A DNA stretch of 64,000 nucleotides from an uncultured Candidatus Peregrinibacteria bacterium (GCA_903825315.1 CAIKAD010000005.1:62001-126000), one strand, 5' to 3'; shown: positions 8,588 through 18,097, counted from the stretch's first letter. Translations and numbers: made by a program. The notes: generated by a model not told the origin, from the letters alone.

Positions 8588-9151
8588 TCAGAATATTTTT
8601 CGTTTCACCGTCTCCACGAGTTCTGGAAATTCTGTTTCAAAGAAGTGACCTCGATTCTTGAATTCGTGATATTCCGATTGAAGCTGCTTGCTGACAAATC
8701 GCGGCTCTTCAATGGGGAAGAATGGGTCATCAATGGATGCGAATTGGATGATCCATTGTTGATTATTCCGGATAGCCGACCAGTTCCATGGTGAATCGAA
8801 GTATCCGCTCTGTCGCTCAATCTCATCTCCAATATCCGTATAGTACGCGCCGACGAGTACGGTACCGAGGATCCTATTTTTCTCCGCATACCGCATAGCT
8901 GCGATAGCACCTGAGCTGTGACCGATGAGAATGGAGTGCTCATCGGCGCCACATTCATTCTTTAAGAATGGTAACCAGATGTCCATCCGCGCAATCATCG
9001 GATCGGGAAAATTCTTCGCGACGACATGCAATCCCGAGCGTTCAAATTCACGCTGAGTATGCGAAAACCAGTAATCCTGAGCCGTTCCGCCTGGTTCCTT
9101 TCCGCCATTGTTACCGTGAAGAAGGATGATCTTCGGAAGATCTCTTTCCAT
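8588..9151 (-). CDS. Alpha/beta-hydrolase of the RBBP9/YdeN type
   Basis: A 187-aa serine hydrolase. It has the oxyanion-region motif ILLHGNNGG near 9, nucleophile elbow LIGHSSGA near 75, an acidic residue in FASIDDPF, and the catalytic histidine in NRGHFFETEFPE near the C terminus. These small hydrolases are intracellular esterase-like enzymes of unclear substrate. I chose the ATG at 9151 because a -10 TATGAT (9158-9163) ends exactly 6 nt before it; a start nine codons upstream would place the promoter inside the gene. Confidence 0.8.
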   Translation of the reverse strand: MERDLPKIILLHGNNGGKEPGGTAQDYWFSHTQREFERSGLHVVAKNFPDPMIARMDIWLPFLKNECGADEHSILIGHSSGAIAAMRYAEKNRILGTVLVGAYYTDIGDEIERQSGYFDSPWNWSAIRNNQQWIIQFASIDDPFFPIEEPRFVSKQLQSEYHEFKNRGHFFETEFPELVETVKRKIF

Positions 9152-9249
9152 GCCAAAATCATAACAGCTTATAAACACAAACTCCTAGGAAGTACCGGGA
9201 AGTTGCGCCGAAACGCTTCAAAATAACCCGCCATGCAAATCGAGTTGGC

Positions 9250-10671
9250 TCACCGGTACAGATCCTGGACCACCACATCCCATTCCAGTTCCAGTGCGGC
9301 GCATTCTACAGCGTCTTGGCCAGCCAGAGGGACCATATCGTGTTTCCTACGCCATCCGAGAATAGCCGGATACCGCTCGCTGCAGACGTGGACGATCTTG
9401 CTTATGGTATTGGTGACGGGAAGGAGGAAGGGAATGCGCTCTCCACCATGAAAGATGACGGCGACCACCGAAGCGATTTCCGAAGCGATGAATTGGATAC
9501 TATGTCGACGGCCGGGATTGATTTCCCGTCGGATGTACTCGAATGCGGCGGCGCGGACGACCGATCCGTATCCCTGGTGCGCGACTTCATCCTCCACGGA
9601 CAAATCTTCCACAACCGCCAAGGTCCCGGGGTGCTTGCGGCAATACGCCGCGAGCTCCTTGCCATCGTACATCAGAAAACGGTCGCCACCTCTGCTTGAG
9701 GGTAACGGGAGAACGGGCCGGACGGTGGAATCATCAGGTATGTGGATGTGCATGTCCGACCGCGACACTATGTCTCTGTCAGTCAGAGGATCAGGATCTC
9801 CTCCCTGAAAAATCAGCCAGTGGATCCGATCCCCGATGCGCCGACGCATCTGGCCTATGGAATAATTCTTCACGAAGAATCCCATGTTTTCCGCTTCATC
9901 TCTCACCTCGTTCAGGGGCTGGCTGTCCCCTTTGCGCAACGCGCTTGCCGCACGAGCGATTTTCCCTGCACGGTTGAGCTGCTGGTGGCGGATCAGCAGG
10001 CTGGAAGCGACTGCAGGATCCATAACACGTTCCGCGCGCAATCCTTCCTTCTTGGTATAAGGCAACTCCTCATCATCCTGCAATTGCCGGGCCTGCAGAA
10101 CTGCGAGCAGGTTTCCCAACATGTGCCTTGTTTGCCTGGCTTCTGTAACGAGCGCGGCAATTTTTTTCATTCCCACGGGATGCGTTGCCGGCGGGGCGGG
10201 GCGCAACTCCGATCCGAGAAGGCTATAGAGAATTTCGTTAAGTGTGGAAGACTGCGTTTTCTCCCATCGCCGGAACACCTCAAGAGTGAGCCGGATAATT
10301 TTTTGACGATCGTGCGTCAGGTACCCGAAGGAATGATTCCACTGAATCGCATCGCGAACGACAATACCGGCAATCGCCTCGCTAATGTGGCGTACGAATC
10401 GCGCAGTATCGTGGAAGCCGGCTCGCTTCCCCAGATGCTCTGGGGCATTCAGGCGGCTGACTGCAAACCGCACTGCCTCGCGCACTGTGGCAAAGACCAG
10501 GCCGTACAGATGCAGCTCTTCCTCACTCGAAAGGTGCTTCGAGAGAAGTTGCTGTAGTGGGGCGTCTGATTCTCCTCCGGGGATATCCCCGATGCTATCG
10601 ACGTCTTTTCCAAATTCCTGCAGCTGTGGGACCGCAACTTTGATGCCGGAGGGCTCCATCCTCTCGGACAT
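9250..10671 (-). CDS. Large protein of unknown function, possible C-terminal GNAT-like domain
   Basis: Not recognised as a whole; 473 aa. The N-terminal two thirds are helical and charged. Near residues 355-375 the run VAHQGYGSVVRAAAFEYI resembles the acetyl-CoA loop (Q/RxxGxG/A) of GNAT acetyltransferases, preceded by VVEDLSVE and followed by mixed strands and helices to the end. The start at 10671 is chosen because the -35 box of a strong promoter overlaps the only longer alternative start. It is a single gene downstream of topA on the same strand, but has its own promoter. Confidence 0.6.
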   Translation of the reverse strand: MSERMEPSGIKVAVPQLQEFGKDVDSIGDIPGGESDAPLQQLLSKHLSSEEELHLYGLVFATVREAVRFAVSRLNAPEHLGKRAGFHDTARFVRHISEAIAGIVVRDAIQWNHSFGYLTHDRQKIIRLTLEVFRRWEKTQSSTLNEILYSLLGSELRPAPPATHPVGMKKIAALVTEARQTRHMLGNLLAVLQARQLQDDEELPYTKKEGLRAERVMDPAVASSLLIRHQQLNRAGKIARAASALRKGDSQPLNEVRDEAENMGFFVKNYSIGQMRRRIGDRIHWLIFQGGDPDPLTDRDIVSRSDMHIHIPDDSTVRPVLPLPSSRGGDRFLMYDGKELAAYCRKHPGTLAVVEDLSVEDEVAHQGYGSVVRAAAFEYIRREINPGRRHSIQFIASEIASVVAVIFHGGERIPFLLPVTNTISKIVHVCSERYPAILGWRRKHDMVPLAGQDAVECAALELEWDVVVQDLYR

Positions 10672-10681
10672 ATGTGTAATT

Positions 10682-10710
10682 TGTATAGTAACCTTTACCA
10701 GCACTGTCAA
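10682..10710 (-). promoter_or_regulatory. Promoter of the gene at 9250-10671
   Basis: Minus strand: -35 TTGACA (10705-10710), 17-bp spacer, -10 TATACA (10682-10687). The start point falls about 4 nt before the ATG at 10671, so the mRNA is practically leaderless. Confidence 0.75.
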
Positions 10711-10875
10711 TCAATACCTTCACTGGATTCTTTTCTGGGAATTGCGAATGAGCCTCCCGTACGACTGTGTTTGTTTCCGCTGTCTTGGAAACTGACTCAC
10801 GCGCAATCCAGTCATCGATCGACCTGTACAGGAAACCGGGGACACGGAACACAGGGAAGGAGAATACGTATAGCT

Positions 10876-13224
10876 TCATCCCCTCCGTCGCCACTTGCTC
10901 GGTCCCCTCTCCCGCTTCTTGCGTAGGAGATCGATCGCCTGCTCCAGCGTGAGCGTATCGGGGAAGAACTTCTTGCCGAGCGACGCGTTGGTCTTTCCAT
11001 CAGTGACATAGGGACCAAAGCGCCCGTCCTTGAGGAGAATCATGCCGTCCGTATCGGGATCTTTGCCGAAGCTACGTAGTGGTTCCGCTGCCTTCTTCCG
11101 TTGCTCCTTAGCCTCCGCGATCATTTGCTTCGCATCATCGAACGTGACGAGGAGCGGATCCTTGTTCTTCACGCTCACAGTCGCCTCTCCGCAGCGCAGA
11201 TACGGGCCGAAACGTCCGAATGCAATGGTCACGGGTTCGCCATCGAGCTTCCCGAGTTCCTTGGGGAAGGCCAAAAGTGAAAGCGCCTGCTCAAATGTTA
11301 CTGCGTCCGAGGGGATGTGCTTGGGAATGGACGCGCTCTTGAGCTTCGGCTTCTTCATCTTCTTCCCTTTTTCCTTGGGAGCATCTTCCAGCTTTCCCAG
11401 CTGAACGTACGGACCGAATCTCCCCGTCCGCACCACAACCATCAAGCCGGTCGCCGGATCAATGCCCAGCTCCCGCTCCGGCATCACGTCGCTCTTCTGA
11501 ATGTCCCTGGTCTTCTCTTTGACGAGCGCACTGAACGGCGCAAAGAATCCGAGAAGGAAATCCGTGCTGGAAACATCTCCTTCGGCGATATCATCCAGAT
11601 CCTGCTCCATTTTGGCGGTAAACTTGAGGTCTACAATGTCCGTAAAGTGTTCGGCGAGGAGATCTGTAACGGTGAGTGCCACATCCTCCGGCGCCAGCTG
11701 CTTACCCTCCTTCTTGATATACCCGCGCTGCTGAATAGTGCTGATCGTGGGTGCGTACGTGCTGGGACGACCGATCCCCTCCTCCTCCATCTTCTTTACA
11801 AGGCTCGCTTCCGTGTAACGCGGCGGCGGTTTGGTAAAGTGCTGTTCCGGCTTGAGCTCCTGAAGAGCGAGAAGATCGCCCGCAGCGAGCGGCGGAAGGA
11901 TCATCGCGCCCTCCTCCACGTCCTCCTCGTGCTTCTGATCCCCTTCGTCCTTCCCTTCCATGTACACGCGAAGAAAGCCGTCGAAGAGGATCGTCTGCCC
12001 GGTTGCGCGGAAGACATACTTGCTGGCTGTAATGTCTGCCCCCACGCGCTTGAGTTCCGCCGACGCCATTTGCGTAGCGACCGTGCGGTTCCAGATGAGC
12101 GTGTAGAGCTTGAGCTGCTGATGGTCGAGAACACCAGCGAGGGATTCCGGTGTGCGGGAAATTTCCGTGGGACGAATGGCTTCGTGCGCTTCCTGTGCGC
12201 CCTTGGCCTTGGTCTTGTAACGGCGCGGTTCTGCGAGCACATACTCGCGGCCATAATGCTTTTCGATCACCCATGCCACATCCTTCAACGCCTTATCACT
12301 AAGATTAACCGAGTCCGTGCGCATGTAGGTAATGAGACCCATCATCCCTTCGCCCTTACCCAGGTTCACCCCTTCGTAGAGCTGCTGCGCAATGACCATC
12401 GTCTGTTTGACCGAGTAGCCCAGTTTGCGCGCAGCCTCCTGCTGCAGCGTGGACGTGGTGAACGGCGGTGCCGGATTCTTCTTGAGCTCTTTTTCGTCCG
12501 TGGACGTGACGGTGTAGGTAGCGCCTTCGAGGTCCTTCAGTACCTGGTCCATCTCTTCCTGCGTTGAAGGGACATACTTCTTGTCATCACGTTTCGACAG
12601 CCCCGCCCGAAACCCCTCCTTCTTTCCCGTCTCGAGGAACGCATCGAGCGTCCAGTATTCTTCCGGCTTAAATGCCTTGATCTCCCGCTCGCGGTCTACA
12701 ATGAGACGAACGGCGACGGACTGCACACGCCCGGCGGAGAGGCCGCGGTAGACTTTTTTCCACAGGAACGGGGACAGTGTGTAGCCCACGAGACGATCGA
12801 GCACGCGTCGCGCCTGCTGCGCCTGCACCAACTTCATGTCCAGCGTGCGGGGCTTCTGCACCGCCTCCTTAATAGCGCCCTCCGTAATCTCGTGGAAAAC
12901 AATGCGCTTGACGGACTTGGGATCCTCCTTGAGAACCTGCGTAAGGTGCCAACCGATCGCCTCTCCCTCCCGATCCTCATCAGTCGCAATCCATAGCTCG
13001 TCACTTTCCTTGAGCGCGTCCTTGAGCTTCTTGACCACTGCTTTCTTCTCCTTGGGCACCTCATACTCCGGCTCAAATCCGTTCTCCACATCCACGGCGA
13101 GCGTGGAGGACGGAAGGTCGCGGACATGCCCCATACTCGCTTCCACGGCAAAGTCTTTTCCAAGGAAACGTTTGATAGTTTTTGCTTTCGCAGGGCTTTC
13201 TACGATGACGAGATGGTGCGGCAT
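10876..13224 (-). CDS. topA: DNA topoisomerase I (type IA)
   Basis: Relaxes negative supercoils by transient single-strand cleavage. The 782-aa protein begins with a Toprim domain (VIVESPAKAKTI at 6-17, TDEDREGEAIGW near 81-92). The catalytic tyrosine is Tyr300 in GLITYMRTDS. The four type IA domains reach about residue 580. The C terminus carries three repeats centred on GRFGPY instead of the zinc ribbons of E. coli TopA. That repeat tail is common in Gram-positive and candidate-phylum enzymes. It is transcribed alone. Confidence 0.97.
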   Translation of the reverse strand: MPHHLVIVESPAKAKTIKRFLGKDFAVEASMGHVRDLPSSTLAVDVENGFEPEYEVPKEKKAVVKKLKDALKESDELWIATDEDREGEAIGWHLTQVLKEDPKSVKRIVFHEITEGAIKEAVQKPRTLDMKLVQAQQARRVLDRLVGYTLSPFLWKKVYRGLSAGRVQSVAVRLIVDREREIKAFKPEEYWTLDAFLETGKKEGFRAGLSKRDDKKYVPSTQEEMDQVLKDLEGATYTVTSTDEKELKKNPAPPFTTSTLQQEAARKLGYSVKQTMVIAQQLYEGVNLGKGEGMMGLITYMRTDSVNLSDKALKDVAWVIEKHYGREYVLAEPRRYKTKAKGAQEAHEAIRPTEISRTPESLAGVLDHQQLKLYTLIWNRTVATQMASAELKRVGADITASKYVFRATGQTILFDGFLRVYMEGKDEGDQKHEEDVEEGAMILPPLAAGDLLALQELKPEQHFTKPPPRYTEASLVKKMEEEGIGRPSTYAPTISTIQQRGYIKKEGKQLAPEDVALTVTDLLAEHFTDIVDLKFTAKMEQDLDDIAEGDVSSTDFLLGFFAPFSALVKEKTRDIQKSDVMPERELGIDPATGLMVVVRTGRFGPYVQLGKLEDAPKEKGKKMKKPKLKSASIPKHIPSDAVTFEQALSLLAFPKELGKLDGEPVTIAFGRFGPYLRCGEATVSVKNKDPLLVTFDDAKQMIAEAKEQRKKAAEPLRSFGKDPDTDGMILLKDGRFGPYVTDGKTNASLGKKFFPDTLTLEQAIDLLRKKRERGPSKWRRRG

Positions 13225-13544
13225 GGAACAAAAGAGATCCTTATAAAGGAGATACGATGAGGGAGACTAGTGAAGCGGTAGGAGGGCTGTCAAAAGGAAA
13301 GTGGGGAATCGTCGGAGTGGATATGATAATTTTTTGGCTTTTACATGCTGAAAATTGTTCTTTGTTTCTGTTTGTTTTTCCTCTCCCCCCCGTCCTTCCT
13401 TCGCAGGGAGGAGGCACACCTCTCAATACATCGACAGACTGTTCGTACAAACATGCGCAATGTTTAGAAGAACAAATGGGAGTCGTTCGAGAACATCCTG
13501 ATTGAGAAGGAGAGAGGCAAAACAAACATCCAACATCCACACAG

Positions 13545-13577
13545 AAAAAAGCGCTGTCCGATACAAAGGGACAGCGC
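13545..13577 (-). terminator. Intrinsic terminator of the gene at 13596-14198
   Basis: On the minus strand a perfect 9-bp stem GCGCTGTCC / GGACAGCGC with a 9-nt loop is followed at once by TTTTTT. It lies 18 bp after the stop codon. The remaining 13225-13544 stretch has a C/T-rich centre and no supported gene. Confidence 0.9.
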
Positions 13578-13595
13578 CCTGGTTGCCGTGGTCTT

Positions 13596-14198
13596 TCACC
13601 GTTTCACGATCGGCGAATGGAGGAGTACGAGAGCGATCTCGCTGCTGCGGAAGATGACAATCGTACCGCTGACAAAAAGCTCTCCAACGTACTCCCGTTC
13701 CTGGCCGATCCAGTCCCCATTCGAACGATCACCGGTCACAACCCACGTGCCCCGGTGAGCAGTCTCGAATTGACTCGATGGCTTGTGTTTTCCGACGAGA
13801 TGAACGTTTCCCAGTCGGAAATCCTGCCTCATACAGAAATCAACATGGGGATTCACGAGATTTCTGTCCGAGGCATAATGCCAGTGATGCCCTTGAGGTG
13901 GCTTTTTTCCAACAAACACCGCGTGGATGTTCACATCCGAAAACCGTGCGGGTTCAACGGACAGAACCAACGACATGTCTGAAGGGATGTCACCACAATC
14001 AAATTTAGGAATCTCTTCTTCTGCAGAAGACGACGGGTTGATCCGTTTCAGGACGGGCAATCCATTTTCCCGAAACGAAACGACGGTCACACTCTCGAGA
14101 GACACCTGCGTCCCTTCGGCTGTGAGGGACCGCAATTTCTGCAGCAGCGCAAACACTTGGACGGGCTGCGCGTCCGACGCACTGGACATTGTGTTCAT
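13596..14198 (-). CDS. Hypothetical protein, 200 aa
   Basis: Not recognised. It looks soluble and rich in beta strands, with a Trp/His-rich middle (GHHWHYAS near 120), and no signal peptide. The ATG at 14198 is chosen because AAGGAG lies 10 nt upstream, one of the few clear Shine-Dalgarno sites in the window and a match to the unusual 16S tail (CTCCTT). It is monocistronic, with a strong terminator behind it. The 375-bp region upstream (14199-14573) is AT-rich with several TTGACA-like boxes on both strands but no gene I can support. Confidence 0.65.
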   Translation of the reverse strand: MNTMSSASDAQPVQVFALLQKLRSLTAEGTQVSLESVTVVSFRENGLPVLKRINPSSSAEEEIPKFDCGDIPSDMSLVLSVEPARFSDVNIHAVFVGKKPPQGHHWHYASDRNLVNPHVDFCMRQDFRLGNVHLVGKHKPSSQFETAHRGTWVVTGDRSNGDWIGQEREYVGELFVSGTIVIFRSSEIALVLLHSPIVKR

Positions 14199-14573
14199 TC
14201 GAACTGTTCTCCTTATAGTCCTTCCTGCCTCCACGGCATGTCTCTTCGCACTGATTCCAATCAGCACTCATGAAGAGACGTGAATGGAGGCACTGATGCT
14301 GACAATGATCTATTTGACACTTTATAGTATTTATATCCTTTGTACAATAAAAGACTCCTATTGACATCTATTCCCCGTATGACGCGTTACTGAAATATGC
14401 CAAACAAAGCACTCCCAGCGACTATCCTTTGTATTCAATTATTATTGCTTGTGGAAGCCATTGAAGTAATGATTTCCCTAGCGCAAGCGGAAAAGTAGGT
14501 GTCGCCCGCCTTGCGATGGCTTCTGGGCCGCGTAAACTGACACTTGTCGTATCTCCTTCCCCATCCCCCCTCT

Positions 14574-14849
14574 ATGTCCAAGCAGGACCTGATCGCCGCG
14601 ATCGCCGACGCGGCGGGCATCACGAAGCGCGCAGCTGCGGATGCACTCCAGGCGATCATCAATATCGTCATCAAGAACCTCAAGAAGGGCCAGCCGGTCA
14701 CGGTAACGGGTTTCGGGACGTTCAAGCTCAGCCACCGCGCTGCGCGCATGGGCGTGAATCCCAGGAACCCCAGCCAGAAGATTTCCATCCCGGCAATGAA
14801 GGTCCCGTCCTTCAAGGCGGGAAAGACGCTCAAGGACGCTGTCCGCTAA
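14574..14849 (+). CDS. HU-family DNA-binding protein
   Basis: A 91-aa nucleoid protein that binds and bends DNA as a dimer. The start SKQDLIAAIADAAGITK and the arm/signature segment GFGTFKLSHRAARMGVNPR match HU/IHF. The N-terminal helices and full length are intact. The ATG at 14574 is the HU-like start; ten extra upstream codons would be atypical. An intrinsic terminator follows within 25 bp, so it is expressed alone. Confidence 0.93.
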   Translation: MSKQDLIAAIADAAGITKRAAADALQAIINIVIKNLKKGQPVTVTGFGTFKLSHRAARMGVNPRNPSQKISIPAMKVPSFKAGKTLKDAVR

Positions 14850-14870
14850 ATCGTATTCCCCCATTTCGCG

Positions 14871-14900
14871 AAAGGGCCTTCGGCAACGAGGGCCCTTTTG
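14871..14900 (+). terminator. Intrinsic terminator of the HU gene
   Basis: AAAGGGCC and GGCCCTTTT pair around a 12-nt loop, and the right arm ends in TTTT followed by G. Confidence 0.85.
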
Positions 14901-14912
14901 TTGAGGCTGCCA

Positions 14913-15018
14913 TTGAGGATGCAGAAGATGCAGAGGAATATTCATACTATCGCTCTGAAAGACCCTGTATGTCAGTTCTTCTGATTCCTCTGGATCTTCT
15001 GCTTCTTCTGCATCTTCC
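14913..15018. repeat. Word-built inverted repeat, GATGCAGA family (element A)
   Basis: Left arm 14913-14939 is made of GATGCAGA-type units and the right arm 14983-15018 is its imperfect reverse complement with one extra 9-nt unit. The core shares about 26 of 32 aligned positions with element B, including CGCTCTGA and TCTTCTG. It lies between HU and the KH-R3H gene, both on the plus strand. Confidence 0.75.
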
Positions 15019-15068
15019 CGATTCACGCTTTCCCTCCACCCGCCTCACACGCTATCATCCTCACCATC

Positions 15069-15602
15069 ATGGACTCAGCGATGATTAAGGACACCATAGG
15101 CACACTCCTCCAGCACCTCCCCTTTGTTGTGACGGAGGTAAAGGTGGAAGCGGAAAAAGACGGCGTGACGCGCGTGGAATTGATCTCACCGGATCCCAGC
15201 CGCATCATTGGCTGGCACGGGGAAACACTCAATGCAATCCAGCATCTGGCCAAGTCGGTCATCCGCTCCATGGAGAACATGGACCGCAGCCCCTTTATCG
15301 TGGTCGATATCGACGGCTATCGGAAGTCACAGGAAGATAAAGTGTGCAAGATTGCAGAACAGAAAGCGGACTTCGTGCGTCGCACCGGGAACAGGATCGC
15401 TCTTGCCCCGATGAGCCCCTACTTCCGCCGCATCGTTCACCTCTACGTCGCCAGCTCCCCCAGCCTGCAGGACCTCACAACGGAGAGCGTGGGCGAAGGC
15501 GAGTACCGGCAGATCGTGATGAAGCTGAAGGACGAAAAGGGCGGCGAGGAGCTTTCGCCGGTGATGGCGGAGGATACGGGGCTGGAGAATCTTGATGTGT
15601 GA
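15069..15602 (+). CDS. KH-R3H RNA-binding protein, Jag/KhpB type
   Basis: A 177-aa RNA-binding protein with a KH domain (SRIIGWHGETLNAIQHL, residues 39-55) and an R3H domain (FRRIVHLYVA near 119 and ESVGEGEYRQIVM near 140). The N-terminal Jag_N domain found in longer homologues is missing. KhpB proteins bind many RNAs and affect cell elongation. In most bacteria the gene sits beside yidC and rpmH; here it does not. A TATCAT box lies 10 nt before the ATG. Confidence 0.85.
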   Translation: MDSAMIKDTIGTLLQHLPFVVTEVKVEAEKDGVTRVELISPDPSRIIGWHGETLNAIQHLAKSVIRSMENMDRSPFIVVDIDGYRKSQEDKVCKIAEQKADFVRRTGNRIALAPMSPYFRRIVHLYVASSPSLQDLTTESVGEGEYRQIVMKLKDEKGGEELSPVMAEDTGLENLDV

Positions 15603-15607
15603 TGAGG

Positions 15608-15667
15608 AATAATCAATACACCAAGAATATTGATCGTTTTGCTCATTGGGGTTTTGGATTATTGGTC
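15608..15667. repeat. Word-built inverted repeat, AATAATCCAA words (element F)
   Basis: AATAATCAATACACCAA on the left and the complement of CAATAATCCAAAACCCCAA on the right, arms about 18-24 nt with an 18-nt core. It fills the gap between two convergent genes and touches the dnaJ stop. Confidence 0.6.
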
Positions 15668-16763
15668 ATTTCATTCTCCTCCACTCCTCCAGCAACCTCC
15701 GCTCCTCCCGTGACAACTTCGTCGGGATCTTCACTTTGACGGTCACATACTGATCCCCAAAGCGACTGGTATTGAGAACTGGCAAACCTTTCCCTTTCAG
15801 TCGCATAACCTGACCCGGCTGCGTGCCTTCGGGAATCTTGAGTGAGACAGAACCGTGCATGGTTTCCACATCGATCGTGATGCCGAGAATCGCATCGAGC
15901 GCGGGGATCTCCACGGACGAACGGATGTCGTCGCCGTCACGCTGGAACTTGGAATCTGCGCGCACATGGATATGGACGTAGAGATCGCCAGCCGTTGCGC
16001 CGCGCCTCCCCGCCTCGCCCTGCCCGCGCAAGCGGAGCGACTGGCCGTCCTGGATACCGGGCGGAACATCTACTGCAATCGCTGCAGACTCCTGAATGCG
16101 CCCTTCCCCGTCGCACTTTTTGCAAGCGGATTCGGGCACCTTCCCCCCGCCGCGGCACTTGGGACAGACGACGGTCTGCCGCACCATACCAAAGAACGAC
16201 TGCGCCGTGCGCGTCACTTGTCCCGTGCCGCCGCACTCCGGACACGTAATGACTTTAGACCCCGGCTCTGCACCCGCCCCATCACAACGGTCGCACCTCG
16301 TGAGCTTGCGGACTTTGATCTCGTGCCGCGCACCCGTAACCACCTCGCTCAGATCGATGATCAGCTCCGTCTCTATGTCATGGCCTTGTTCCCGTTCCGC
16401 CGCACGCGAGCGTCCGCCGAAGAATCCTTCGAAAAGATCGGAGAATGTGTCGGCATTCCCGCCGAAATTGGAGAAGTCGAATCCCCCAAACCCGCCCTGC
16501 CCGCCTCCAAATCCACCCTGTCCAAAACCTCCGGCCTGACCGTTAACCCCCGCCTCGCCGAACTGGTCGTACATCTGCTTCTTCTGCGGATCGGAGAGGA
16601 CTTCGTAGGCTTCGTTGACCGCCTTGAACTTCTCCTCCACCGCCTTGTCCCCCCTGTGCTTGTCGGGATGCAACTCCTTGCTCATTTTGCGGTACGCTTT
16701 CTTGATGTCGTCCGCGGACGCGCCTTTCTGCAAGCCTAAAGTAGCATAGTAATCTTTTGCCAT
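15666..16763 (-). CDS. dnaJ: Chaperone DnaJ (Hsp40, class I)
   Basis: Co-chaperone that delivers unfolded proteins to DnaK and stimulates its ATPase. The 365-aa protein has the full class I layout: J domain with HPD in KELHPDKH (residues 30-37), a Gly/Phe-rich region at about 75-120, four zinc motifs (CDRCDGAG, CPECGGTG, CPKCRGGG, CKKCDGEG) at about 157-225, and two C-terminal substrate domains. dnaK and grpE are not adjacent, and the gene stands alone. Confidence 0.97.
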   Translation of the reverse strand: MAKDYYATLGLQKGASADDIKKAYRKMSKELHPDKHRGDKAVEEKFKAVNEAYEVLSDPQKKQMYDQFGEAGVNGQAGGFGQGGFGGGQGGFGGFDFSNFGGNADTFSDLFEGFFGGRSRAAEREQGHDIETELIIDLSEVVTGARHEIKVRKLTRCDRCDGAGAEPGSKVITCPECGGTGQVTRTAQSFFGMVRQTVVCPKCRGGGKVPESACKKCDGEGRIQESAAIAVDVPPGIQDGQSLRLRGQGEAGRRGATAGDLYVHIHVRADSKFQRDGDDIRSSVEIPALDAILGITIDVETMHGSVSLKIPEGTQPGQVMRLKGKGLPVLNTSRFGDQYVTVKVKIPTKLSREERRLLEEWRRMK

Positions 16764-16814
16764 GTGACTGCTGATATTGTATCGGATTTTGCCTCAATTG
16801 TCGCTCGCCCGGAG

Positions 16815-16935
16815 GGGGATGTAGAAGAAGCAAAAGATACAGAAGATGCAGAGGATGTATTTACTCAACGCTCTGATAACCCGATAGGTCGGCTCTTCTG
16901 CTTCCTCTGATTCATCTGCATCCTCTTCATCCTCC
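16815..16935. repeat. Word-built inverted repeat, GATGCAGA family (element B)
   Basis: Left arm 16815-16860 and right arm 16893-16935, both of GATGCAGA/GATGAAGA-type units, 32-nt core. It sits between divergent genes (dnaJ and 17011), so it is not simply a terminator. Its core aligns with that of element A. Confidence 0.75.
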
Positions 16936-17010
16936 AAATGGCCTCCACAAGCCATAAATCCAACATAAGGACCCCTGTCTAACACCCCCAAATTCTGCTA
17001 TACTATCCTG

Positions 17011-18081
17011 ATGTCCCTGAACCGACTTCCGGCACGCCGTGAACCACGCACTTTGCTTGGATTCACGGCAAGGACACGTATCCTGCTTCTCCTCTTTCTG
17101 CTCGTAGCAGAGGGGGGAATCCTGAGTGCGATGATGATGGACCGGGCGCAGTTTACGGCGGGACTCATCTTACCCAAGAACCCCGTTAACCCGCGCTGGG
17201 CATATCTTGACCCCTGGGAAGTGGAAAGCGGCGCCACCATCCAAGCGGATACCAATGTCACATTCCATTTGCCGGAGGACATGCCCACTATCAGACGGGA
17301 GACGCTCCTTGGCGGCCGCGGCTGGCGGATACGCTACTGGGGATACTGCTTCCAAAATGAGGATGACCCCAACAGCCCGCCTCAAGACACGGGGTTCCCG
17401 GGACGCATGTTCCTCTCGGAACTTGAGCGGTACATACGGCTGCAGAACTCCACCGTCCCCATCTACCCCATCACCGCGCCACCCACTAAAGAAGAGATCG
17501 AGCGCGACATCCAGGCAGCTACCACGCACGGACTCATCCGCCACCAGGTGGAGGATTTCACGGGAGGGCAGAACTGCTACATCATGTCCAATGCTCCGCT
17601 CCCCATCGGAACGGATCGTGACGGTGACGGGCTCAACACCCAACTGGAAATACAGTACAAGACCAGTTCGGACATGCCGGACACGGACCAGGACGGTGCA
17701 TTCGACGGAGTGGAAGTGCTCAACCTCCACACGGATCCTGTCAATCCCGACAGCGATGGCGATGGCATCCCCGACGGCATCGAAGTGCACGGCCACACCA
17801 AAGTGATGCCGGGCGACACCGATCCTCTCATCATGGACTCCGACCACGACGGCCTGTGCGATGGGCTCTGCATGGTAGACCGCAACCGACAGTACTGTAC
17901 GCCGGAGAACGTGCCACGCTGCACCGGGTTCGCCAAGCGCTGGGCAGGGGAAGACAAGAATCTCAACGGAGAGGTAGATGACGACGAAACGGATCCTCTC
18001 AAATCGGATTCGGATGACGACGGAATTCTTGATATCCAGGAGTACTACAACTGTCTCCTGGACGGTGGGAGTGATTGCTAA
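17011..18081 (+). CDS. Membrane-anchored protein with calcium-binding (thrombospondin type 3-like) repeats
   Basis: A 356-aa protein with an N-terminal membrane anchor (about residues 24-45) and a unique domain to about residue 195. At least six Asp-rich repeats follow, such as DRDGDGLNT, DTDQDGAFDG, DSDGDGIPDG, DSDHDGLCDG and DSDDDGILD, typical of calcium-stabilised surface proteins. It ends in a short Cys-containing tail. A -10 TATACT (16999-17004) ends 6 nt before the ATG, so the mRNA should be leaderless. It is followed 28 bp later by another exported protein; both probably form part of the cell surface. Confidence 0.75.
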   Translation: MSLNRLPARREPRTLLGFTARTRILLLLFLLVAEGGILSAMMMDRAQFTAGLILPKNPVNPRWAYLDPWEVESGATIQADTNVTFHLPEDMPTIRRETLLGGRGWRIRYWGYCFQNEDDPNSPPQDTGFPGRMFLSELERYIRLQNSTVPIYPITAPPTKEEIERDIQAATTHGLIRHQVEDFTGGQNCYIMSNAPLPIGTDRDGDGLNTQLEIQYKTSSDMPDTDQDGAFDGVEVLNLHTDPVNPDSDGDGIPDGIEVHGHTKVMPGDTDPLIMDSDHDGLCDGLCMVDRNRQYCTPENVPRCTGFAKRWAGEDKNLNGEVDDDETDPLKSDSDDDGILDIQEYYNCLLDGGSDC

Positions 18082-18097
18082 CTTAAACTAAATAATG

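Noticed and set aside
13257-13505. Plus-strand frame of 82 codons with AAGGAGAT five bases before its ATG
   Set aside because: The ribosome-binding site fits the altered 16S tail, but the protein is C/T-rich low-complexity, has no family, and no promoter is seen. It is kept as a possibility only.
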